Assembly: GCF_017741935.1 (NCBI RefSeq)
Contig: NZ_JAGHMH010000024.1
Coordinates: 1-64,000 of the forward strand
DNA length: 64,000 nucleotides
Origin: Rhizobium sp. 16-449-1b
Lineage (GTDB): Bacteria > Pseudomonadota > Alphaproteobacteria > Rhizobiales > Rhizobiaceae
Reading direction: 5' to 3'
Of this stretch, positions 57,738-64,000 are shown in pieces (position 1 is the stretch's first letter; every line of letters begins with the position of its first letter). Both the position numbers and the translations under genes were made by a program. A model generated the notes under the pieces. The model did no database searches. It saw nothing but the letters and a program-made list of their open reading frames with translations, and had not been told where the DNA came from.

Positions 57738-58733
57738 TCAAGCAGCAGCCTGCATCAACGTATTGAGCCCGGCGAACAGCTCGACCGACTTCAGCCGCGC
57801 CTCGATATCGTGGATCGGCATCGAGATGATCAGTTCGTCGGCCTGCGTGTCGCGCAGGAATTCCGCGAGCTTCGCCTCCGCCGTCTTTGGTGACCCGACC
57901 ACGGCATAGCGCAGCGTGTGCTCGACCGTCATCTTCTCCATCGGCGACCAGAAGCTCTCCATATCCTGGAGCGGCCTCGGGAACTGGCCGCGCACGTTGC
58001 GGCGCAGGTTGACGAACTGCTGCTGCGCCGAGGTGAAGTGATACGCGGCCTCCTCGTCTGTCTCCGCCACCGATCCCATGACGCCGACCATCGCATAGGG
58101 CTTGTCGAGCACGGCTGATGGCTGGAACCGGTCGCGATAGATATCGAGCGCCTCCATCAGCGAATCCGGCGCGAAGTGCGAGGCGAACGCATAGGGAAGC
58201 CCGAGCATGCCGGCGAGCTGCGCGCTGTAGAGGCTGGAGCCGAGCAGCCAGATCGGCACGTTGCTGTTCATGCCCGGCACCGAGAGGATCGCCTGGTTTT
58301 CGACCGGCGCGCCGAGCAGCTGCTGCAATTCGACGACATCGTTGGGGAAACTGCTGGCATCGAGGTTGCGGCGCAGCGCCTGCGCCGTGCGCATATCGGT
58401 GCCCGGCGCCCGCCCGAGCCCAAGATCGACACGCCCCGGAAACAGCGCCTCCAGCGTGCCGAACTGCTCGGCAATCACGAGCGGCGAGTGGTTGGGCAGC
58501 ATGATGCCGCCGGAGCCGATCCTGATACGCTTCGTTGCCGCCCCGACATGGCCGATGACCACGGCGGTGGCGGCACTGGCGATCCCCGGCATGCCGTGGT
58601 GTTCGGCCAGCCAGAAACGGTTGTAGCCGAATGCCTCGGCCCGCTGCGCCATCCGCGCCGAGCTCTCCAGCGACTGCCTGATTGTGCTGCCTTCGGCAAC
58701 GGGTGAGAGATCGAGAATGGAGAAGGGAACCAT
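57738..58733 (-). CDS. LLM-class flavin-dependent oxidoreductase
   Basis: 331 residues from ATG 58733. Luciferase-like monooxygenase TIM barrel: ILDLSPVAEGSTIRQSLE, NRFWLAEHHGMPGIAS, IRIGSGGIMLPNHSPLVIAEQ, FPGRVDLGLGRAPGTD and PIWLLGSSLYSAQLA. Uses FMNH2; the substrate is unknown. The short form (about 330 residues) resembles E. coli YhbW. Divergent from the MFS gene at 58994. Confidence 0.92.
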   Translation of the reverse strand: MVPFSILDLSPVAEGSTIRQSLESSARMAQRAEAFGYNRFWLAEHHGMPGIASAATAVVIGHVGAATKRIRIGSGGIMLPNHSPLVIAEQFGTLEALFPGRVDLGLGRAPGTDMRTAQALRRNLDASSFPNDVVELQQLLGAPVENQAILSVPGMNSNVPIWLLGSSLYSAQLAGMLGLPYAFASHFAPDSLMEALDIYRDRFQPSAVLDKPYAMVGVMGSVAETDEEAAYHFTSAQQQFVNLRRNVRGQFPRPLQDMESFWSPMEKMTVEHTLRYAVVGSPKTAEAKLAEFLRDTQADELIISMPIHDIEARLKSVELFAGLNTLMQAAA

Positions 58734-58845
58734 GGCGCGGCCTGTCGGTGGTTGGATTGGACATCCTATGTAGGTGCTCGAACGGAAGCCCCAAAGGGCA
58801 GCGCGCGAAAAACACCGGCCACAACACGGAAAGGTAGCGCGCGCA

Positions 58846-58874
58846 TTGACAGTCCGCCGCCGGTTGTCTAAGCA
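58846..58874 (+). promoter_or_regulatory. Promoter of the leader RNA before the MFS gene
   Basis: TTGACA (58846-58851), 17-base spacer, TAAGCA (58869-58874): a good sigma70-type promoter whose start would be about 58881, just before the first leader hairpin. Confidence 0.65.
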
Positions 58875-58880
58875 TGCCTC

Positions 58881-58958
58881 ATACCGGCTGACCGGTCGTA
58901 AGCGTCTAACGTCAAGCAACGCACTTATCGATCCTCGTCGGTCGGAGTGCGTTTTTTT
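58881..58958 (+). ncRNA. Attenuator-like leader RNA or small RNA before an MFS gene
   Basis: From the predicted start: hairpin ACCGG-CTGA-CCGGT (58883-58896), then a stem ACGCACT/AGTGCGT (58919-58925 with 58946-58952) with a 20-base loop and seven Ts: an intrinsic terminator placed before the MFS start. The loop bases TCCTCGTC (58932-58939) are perfectly complementary to GACGAGGA (58969-58976) between the terminator and the MFS ribosome site. This would allow a switch between terminator and antiterminator, or free a 78-base sRNA. Confidence 0.6.
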
Positions 58959-58993
58959 GTGCCCGTTGGACGAGGAATAGCCAGGAGGTTACC

Positions 58994-60193
58994 GTGGCTT
59001 TCCAGACTTTTCGTGATCCGCAGCAGCGCCGGCTGTATCTGCTGGCAGCGATCCTCTTCATCTCCTATCTCTGCATCGCGATCGCGCTTCCCGTCATCCC
59101 CGTTTACGTCACCGGCACGCTCAAGCTTGGAAACATGTGGGCCGGTCTTGGCGTCGGCATTGCATTCCTCTCGACCATCGTCAGCCGTGGCTATGCCGGC
59201 GGAATGAGCGACCAGCGTGGCACCAAGGTTGCCGTGCAGCGCGGGCTTGCGCTCTATGTGGTGGGCGCGCTGGTGTCGCTGATCTCGGGCCTGCTGTCGC
59301 AAATGCCGGCCGCCGCCTACCTTGTGCTCATTGCCGGACGGCTGCTGCTCGGGCTTGGCGAAAGCCTTGTCGCAGTCGGTATCATCTCGTGGGGTATCGG
59401 CATCGTCGGGCCGCAGCGCTCCGGCAAGGTGCTCGCCCTCGTTGGCGCCGCCATCTATGGCGCGCTTGCCGTCGGCGGCCCCATCGGCCTGCTGCTGCTC
59501 GCCCATCTCGGCTTTGCCGGAACCATGGCCGTTGGCGCGATCCTGCCCTTGCTTGGGCTCATCGCCATCAGCAGGGTTCCAGCAGTTCCGGTGCACGCCG
59601 CACAAGAGCGCCCTCCGCTTCTGAGCGTGATCGGCCGCATCTGGCTGCACGGCGCGGTCATCTGCCTGCAGGGCATAGGCTTCGCCGCCATCGGTGCATT
59701 CTTCACGCTTTACTTCCAGAGCAAAGGTTGGGCGTTCGCCGGCCTCGGTCTGACGGCCTTCGGTGTCGGCTTCGTCATGGTGCGCATTCTCTTCGGCCAC
59801 CTGCCGGATCGGTTCGGCGGGCTTGCCGTGGCCATGGTATCGCTTGCCGTGGAAGCGGTCGGCCAGACTTTGATCTGGAGCGCCGGCGACCCCAGCGTCG
59901 CTTTGATCGGCGCCTTCATGACCGGCCTCGGCTGCTCGATGATCTTTCCGGCCATGGGCCGTGAGGTCGTCCACCTCGTCGCGCCGCATCTGCGCGGAAC
60001 GGCGCTCGGCGGCTTCTCGGCATTCCAGGATGCGTCCTATGGGCTGACAGGACCGCTTGCCGGTCTCCTCGCCGATCGGGCCGGCTATGACAGCATATTC
60101 CTCGTCGGCGGCATCACCGCTACTTTCGGCCTGCTGATCGCCACCGCCCTGCGCCGCAGAACCGCCCGTGCGGCACTCCCCGAGGGGCAATGA
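58994..60193 (+). CDS. MFS transporter, YfcJ/YhhS type
   Basis: 399 residues with 12 predicted membrane helices. The MFS loop 2-3 signature is present as GMSDQRGTKVA, and the second-half copy as GHLPDRFGG. The family (arabinose-exporter-like YfcJ/YhhS) exports sugars or drugs; substrate unknown. The start is a GTG at 58994 with a strong CCAGGAGG Shine-Dalgarno 6 bases upstream. The leader contains an attenuator-like terminator. Confidence 0.88.
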   Translation: MAFQTFRDPQQRRLYLLAAILFISYLCIAIALPVIPVYVTGTLKLGNMWAGLGVGIAFLSTIVSRGYAGGMSDQRGTKVAVQRGLALYVVGALVSLISGLLSQMPAAAYLVLIAGRLLLGLGESLVAVGIISWGIGIVGPQRSGKVLALVGAAIYGALAVGGPIGLLLLAHLGFAGTMAVGAILPLLGLIAISRVPAVPVHAAQERPPLLSVIGRIWLHGAVICLQGIGFAAIGAFFTLYFQSKGWAFAGLGLTAFGVGFVMVRILFGHLPDRFGGLAVAMVSLAVEAVGQTLIWSAGDPSVALIGAFMTGLGCSMIFPAMGREVVHLVAPHLRGTALGGFSAFQDASYGLTGPLAGLLADRAGYDSIFLVGGITATFGLLIATALRRRTARAALPEGQ

Positions 60194-60253
60194 CCCCAAC
60201 GATCCCGCTCATGCCGGCGCCAACGCCGGCATGAGCCTGTTGTGGTCGAGAGA

Positions 60254-61132
60254 TCAACCAGCCTTCGCCGATCCGATACCGTCAAGCTTGGCGACGGCAT
60301 CGGCCGGCAGCACGAGATCGGCGACCGCGAGGTTCTCCCGCAGATGTCCGCACGACGAGGTGCCGGGGATGAGCAGGATATTCGGCGCGCGCTGCAGCAG
60401 CCAGGCGAGCGCCACCTGCAACGGCGAGGCGCCCAACTCGGCCGCGACATCCGACAGCGTCGAGGACTGCAGCGGCGAGAAGCCGCCGAGCGGGAAGAAG
60501 GGCACATAGGCCGTCCCCTCGCCCGCAAGCTTTTCGATCAGCGCATCGTCGCCACGATGGGCGAGATTGTACTGGTTCTGCACGCAGACGATCTCGGCGA
60601 TCTTGCGTCCATCGGCGATCTGCTTGGCGGTGACGTTGGAGAGGCCGATATGCTTGACGAGGCCCTGGCGCTGCAGGTCGGCAAGCACCGTCAGCGGCTC
60701 TTCCAGCGAGCCCTCGGCCGGGCCGTGCACATCGAACATGGCGCGCAGATTGACCACTTCGATCGCATCGAGGCCGAGGTTCTTGAGGTTGTCGTGCACC
60801 GCCTGCGTCAGCGCCTCTTTCGAAAAGGCCGGGTTCCAGGACGCATCCGCCCCACGCACCGCCCCGATCTTGGTGACGATCACGAGGTCGTCCTTGTAGG
60901 GATGAAGCGCTTCCTTGATGATCTGGTTGGTGACGTGCGGGCCGTAGAAGTCGCTGGTATCGATATGATCGACACCGCTCTCGACGGCCTCGCGCAGCAC
61001 CGCCACCGCTTCCGCACGATCCCTCGGCGGCCCGAAGACGCCCTTGCCGGCAAGCTGCATGGCGCCGTAGCCCAGCCGTTTGACGATGCGGTTGCCGAGT
61101 TTGAATGTTCCAGACTTTTCAAGATTGGACAT
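60254..61132 (-). CDS. Aldo/keto reductase, YdbC-like group
   Basis: 292 residues. AKR barrel with the catalytic Asp and Tyr in HIDTSDFYGPHVTN, Lys in IVTKIGAV and the NADPH loop in VPFFPLGGFSP and LIPGTSS. The tetrad His expected after the fourth strand is not seen: the segment reads EVVNLRAM. Such Asn-type members exist (YdbC-like), so it may still be active, with different chemistry. Minus strand, not coupled to its neighbours. Confidence 0.9.
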   Translation of the reverse strand: MSNLEKSGTFKLGNRIVKRLGYGAMQLAGKGVFGPPRDRAEAVAVLREAVESGVDHIDTSDFYGPHVTNQIIKEALHPYKDDLVIVTKIGAVRGADASWNPAFSKEALTQAVHDNLKNLGLDAIEVVNLRAMFDVHGPAEGSLEEPLTVLADLQRQGLVKHIGLSNVTAKQIADGRKIAEIVCVQNQYNLAHRGDDALIEKLAGEGTAYVPFFPLGGFSPLQSSTLSDVAAELGASPLQVALAWLLQRAPNILLIPGTSSCGHLRENLAVADLVLPADAVAKLDGIGSAKAG

Positions 61133-61243
61133 GGTCTTTCTCCGTTTCGATCAAGACGAAAAATAGGCCAGTCTGGTTCCATCGATAAGCCAGGACAATC
61201 CGCACGGGCTGTTCGGCATTTCGGACAGTGAGCTGGTATCCGC

Positions 61244-62458
61244 TCATGGCGAAGACGGAACAGGAACCGCCCCGGGCTTGCCAAACCGCAATCCACAAAC
61301 CAGCGGCACGCTCACCGCATAGACGACGATGACAGACAGCCAGATCGCGCCGGGCCATTGCGCCCTGACGAGAAAGTAGATGCTGGAGAAGCCGAGCGGC
61401 GTGACGATCGAAGCGAGGCTCACCGCCGACGACAATACGCCCTGGAACCGGCCCTGCTGGCTCTCGTCGACCTGCCGCGTCGCCAGCGATTGCAGCGCCG
61501 GAACGCCGATGCCGCCGAGCGCGAAGAGCGGCATGATCGCGAAGATCATCCATCCCTGCGTGGCAAACGCCATGACGACGAGCGAGAGACAAGCGCTGGC
61601 GACACCGGTCAGGATAGCGCCGCGTTCGCCGAGAAGCTTGACGGCGGGACCGGGAAGGAAGGCTTGGGCGAGCGTCTGGCAGACGCCGAAGGCGCCGAGC
61701 GAGAGGCCAACCCAAAGACCGTTCCACTGGAAACTGTCCGCACCCCAAAGCGCCCAGCAGGTGCCGTAGACCTCGCCCGTGGCGCTGAAGACGAAGAAGA
61801 TGAGGACGATGGGCAGCAGGCTCTTCATGGAAAAGAGCCAATAGAGCGGCCGTAGCGGGTTCAATGCCGCAAGATCGATCTTCTCCCGGCTGGGCTCGCG
61901 CGATTCCGGCAGCATGAGGAAGGCGAGAAGCAGGTTGCAGCCGTTCAGCACCGCCGCCGCGATGAAGGGCAGCCGCAGCCAGTAGTCACCGAGCGCACCG
62001 CCGAGCACCGGGCCGACGATGAAGCCGGCCCCGAACATCGCATTGATGAGACCGAAGCGGCGGGCGCGTTTGTCTTCGGGCGATATGTCGGTGATATAGG
62101 CCGATGCGACGGAGACGTTGGCGCTGGTGAGCCCGGCGATGGCGCGGCCGAGAAGCAGCATCCAGAGGCTGGGTGCGAAGGCGAGGAACAGATAGTTGAT
62201 GGCCGCACCGCCAAGCGAGATCAAAAGCACCGGGCGCCGGCCGAGCCGGTCGCTGAGCGAGCCGAGCACAGGTGCGAAGATGAACTGCATCGTCGCATAG
62301 AGCGCGGTCATGATGCCGATGGTGGAGGCGACGTTGTCGGTGTGGGTGACGTCCTTGAGCAGTGCGGGAAGAATGGGAAAGATAAGCCCGATGCCGACGG
62401 CATCGAGAACGATGGCAGTGAAGATGACGAGAAGTGGTCTGGTAAATGATGTGGTCAT
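61244..62458 (-). CDS. TetA-like MFS drug/H+ antiporter
   Basis: 404 residues from ATG 62458, 12 membrane helices. TetA-subfamily marks: IVLDAVGIGLIFPILPALL in helix 1, GSLSDRLGRRPVLLISL in loop 2-3, and GLTSANVSVASAYITDI with ISPEDKRARRFGL in loop 4-5. Tet(A/C)-like proteins export tetracycline or other drugs; the divergent tetR that usually accompanies resistance tetA is absent here, so this is probably a chromosomal efflux pump of unknown substrate, not an acquired resistance gene. Confidence 0.85.
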   Translation of the reverse strand: MTTSFTRPLLVIFTAIVLDAVGIGLIFPILPALLKDVTHTDNVASTIGIMTALYATMQFIFAPVLGSLSDRLGRRPVLLISLGGAAINYLFLAFAPSLWMLLLGRAIAGLTSANVSVASAYITDISPEDKRARRFGLINAMFGAGFIVGPVLGGALGDYWLRLPFIAAAVLNGCNLLLAFLMLPESREPSREKIDLAALNPLRPLYWLFSMKSLLPIVLIFFVFSATGEVYGTCWALWGADSFQWNGLWVGLSLGAFGVCQTLAQAFLPGPAVKLLGERGAILTGVASACLSLVVMAFATQGWMIFAIMPLFALGGIGVPALQSLATRQVDESQQGRFQGVLSSAVSLASIVTPLGFSSIYFLVRAQWPGAIWLSVIVVYAVSVPLVCGLRFGKPGAVPVPSSP

Positions 62459-62853
62459 GGCGTGTTCCGATCGGACGCAAGCGCACGAACGCACGCGGCG
62501 CCGATGGCTCACGATAGGGCCTGACAATGCAGGCGATTGATGTTTGGGAACGCTGGCCGATCGATACCTGAGGCGGCATGGATGGCGTGTGCTTGACCGC
62601 ATGGACGACAATTCGTCCACCTGTTTTACTCCGCCACTGAGCGGATCAAGGGAAGCGGTCGCTTTTCGCGATGCGCTTATTTACGCCAATCGCACGCTGG
62701 CGGCAAGTGGCGTGCTGGTGGTTTCAGCCGGACGGCTGGCTGAACCGGGCCGAACATTCGGATGGGGCTGATATCTCCGGAAGCTGGGCGCTAGAACACA
62801 CACGTCCGACACCGCCGCTTCGACGTTGAGAAGCGGCGGCCTCGATGCGAGTA
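62459..62853. other. Non-coding gap between the MFS and MCP genes
   Basis: About 395 bases. A plus-strand frame of 75 codons (62544-62771) exists but has no ribosome site, no family motif and unusual composition, so no gene is claimed. No terminator or repeat was recognised. Confidence 0.5.
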
Positions 62854-64000
62854 TTACCCACGCCGCCTGAGCACATGCACCTCGGCGCTGTGCTGATGCT
62901 CACCCTGCGCCAGCGTGAAATTGGCGAGCTGGCGATCCATCTCGACCGCTTCGGTGGCGAGCAGATGGATGGCGGCCGTGCTCTCCTCAACCATCGCCGC
63001 GTTCTGCTGCGTCATCTGATCGAGCTCGGCGACGGCGCTGTTGATCTGGCGCAGCGTCTCCGCTTCCTCGCGGGTGGCGTCCATGATCTCGCTGATCTGG
63101 CCGTTGATCGCCTCGACATGACCGCCGATACCTGTCAACGCCACACCGGCCCGCTCGACCAGCGACACGCCGGCCTCCACCTCATGCGTGGATTTCTGCA
63201 GCAGATGCGAGATCTCCTTGGCGGCACCCGACGAACGCTGCGCAAGCTCGCGCACTTCCTGCGCCACGACCGCGAAGCCCTTGCCGGCCTCGCCGGCGCG
63301 CGCCGCCTCGACGCCGGCATTCAGCGCCAGCAGATTGGTCTGGAAGGCGATGGAATCGATGACCGAGATGATCGAATTGATCTGTCGCGATGAGGCCTGA
63401 ATGGCCTCCATCGCCGCGATCGTATCGCGCATGATCTGGCCGGAGCCCGATGTCTCGTGCTTGGCGTCGCGGGCGATCCGCTCGGCCTCTTCGGCGCGCG
63501 CAAGCTGCGATCGGACCGACTGGGTAATCGCATCGATAGCGCTTGCCGTCTCGGTGATCGACGCCGCCTGCCGCTCGGTGCGGCCGGCAAGATCATCCGA
63601 ACCGGCGCGCATCTCTTCCGAGCCCGAACGCACCGCCGCCGAATTGCCGCCGATCGCCGTCATCGTGTCGCTGAGCGTCGCCAGCGCCTGGTTGAAATTG
63701 TGGCGCAGCCCCTCGAGCTCGTTGGGGAAGCGGCGGTCGATCTGGTAGGCGAGATCGCCGTTCGCCAGATGCAGCAGACCTTCGTCGATCGCCTCGACCA
63801 CCTCCTGCAGCGTCTTCGCCTCCGCCTCGCGCTCGGCCATGTGCTGCTGGCGCTCGCGGTCGGCGCGTTCGCGCGTCTCCGCACTTGCCGCTTCCAGCGT
63901 GCGGCTGTCGATAAGCGACTGCTTGAAGCGGGCGAGCGCCTTGGCCATCGTGCCGATCTCGTCGTGGCGGCTCTGGCTGCCGATCTCGACCTCGAGATCG
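62854..64000 (-). CDS. Methyl-accepting chemotaxis protein (5' end outside the window)
   Basis: The C-terminal 382 residues are present; the frame continues open to the right edge, where residues with SQSRHDEIGTMAKALARFK are the end of a HAMP domain. A second HAMP-like segment (about LANGDLAYQIDRRFPNELEG) follows, then the signalling domain with the strictly conserved hairpin INSIISVIDSIAFQTNLLAL and NAGVEAARAGEAGKGFAVVA. It transmits signals to CheA/CheW. The sensing domain and any membrane segments lie beyond 64000, so the ligand cannot be inferred. An internal ATG at 63948 is not the start. Confidence 0.93.
   Translation of the reverse strand, partial: DLEVEIGSQSRHDEIGTMAKALARFKQSLIDSRTLEAASAETRERADRERQQHMAEREAEAKTLQEVVEAIDEGLLHLANGDLAYQIDRRFPNELEGLRHNFNQALATLSDTMTAIGGNSAAVRSGSEEMRAGSDDLAGRTERQAASITETASAIDAITQSVRSQLARAEEAERIARDAKHETSGSGQIMRDTIAAMEAIQASSRQINSIISVIDSIAFQTNLLALNAGVEAARAGEAGKGFAVVAQEVRELAQRSSGAAKEISHLLQKSTHEVEAGVSLVERAGVALTGIGGHVEAINGQISEIMDATREEAETLRQINSAVAELDQMTQQNAAMVEESTAAIHLLATEAVEMDRQLANFTLAQGEHQHSAEVHVLRRRG

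Noticed and set aside
61244..62458. Acquired tetracycline-resistance determinant
   Set aside because: The protein is TetA-like in topology, but there is no divergent tetR and no mobile element; likely a native MFS pump.
62544..62771. 75-codon frame between the MFS and MCP genes
   Set aside because: No ribosome site, no recognisable motif, and composition unlike its neighbours.
1..64000. CRISPR array, prophage, insertion sequence or integrative element
   Set aside because: I saw no regularly spaced direct repeats, no transposase, integrase or phage structural genes, and no target-site duplications flanking a block.

Overview
The window looks like a chromosomal segment of a Rhizobiaceae alphaproteobacterium (Rhizobium/Agrobacterium/Sinorhizobium group). 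The evidence is the high GC content, the sulfolipid cluster sqdBDC, RopA- and RopB/Omp25-type outer membrane proteins, an IalB-like protein, an entericidin, an alphaproteobacterial serC RNA motif, and a glmM-ftsH-tilS-cpoB-pal-tolBARQ-ybgC block. I see no phage, insertion sequence, plasmid backbone, CRISPR array or symbiosis gene. This is core-type chromosome with a few accessory inserts. All calls come from reading the sequence; no database search was run.

Layout. 1-8 kb: the tail of an efflux outer membrane protein, then a tight operon of LacI regulator, PotDBCA-type ABC transporter, nucleoside hydrolase and adenine deaminase, probably for purine nucleoside uptake and salvage. 8-14 kb: an M20 amidohydrolase, a sulfite-oxidase-like molybdoenzyme, a LuxR-type regulator, and a cobalamin-riboswitch-controlled cbtB-cbtA cobalt transporter with a divergent histidine-phosphatase-like gene. 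14-22.6 kb: a cell-envelope region with a 37-residue membrane peptide, a GGDEF-EAL protein, an Omp25-like protein, a cupredoxin and cytochrome b561. It also holds a secreted glycine-rich protein built from 40-residue modules, flanked by two paralogous transglutaminase-like cysteine peptidases, and then a porin whose ribosome-binding site lies in a perfect hairpin. 22.6-31 kb: a tRNA with a CAU anticodon, mnmA, a PAS-GGDEF-EAL protein, a MerR regulator with a Cd/Zn/Pb P-type ATPase, two low-complexity proteins and an entericidin.

31-48 kb is mostly on the minus strand: serC-serA behind a serC RNA motif, an Omp25/RopB protein, glmM, ftsH, tilS, then the Tol-Pal envelope-division system. An mqsRA toxin-antitoxin pair sits between tolQ and ybgC. 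48-53 kb: sulfolipid genes sqdB, sqdD and sqdC, a 5-formyl-THF cyclo-ligase and a YmdB-type phosphodiesterase. 53-64 kb: an MBL-fold protein, an orphan antitoxin-like pair, yebC, an IalB protein, an SH3 protein, an LLM oxidoreductase, two MFS transporters, an aldo/keto reductase and a chemotaxis receptor cut by the window end.

Best leads for new biology: (1) the glycine-rich 40-residue-module protein sandwiched by two BTLCP peptidases, with a perfect TTAA-N7-TTAA (CtrA-like) box at its start; (2) four such boxes in 64 kb, all upstream of envelope or unknown genes; (3) an attenuator-like leader before an MFS gene at 58.9 kb; (4) a hairpin that hides the porin Shine-Dalgarno sequence; (5) two dispersed palindromes with the same loop but compensated stems.
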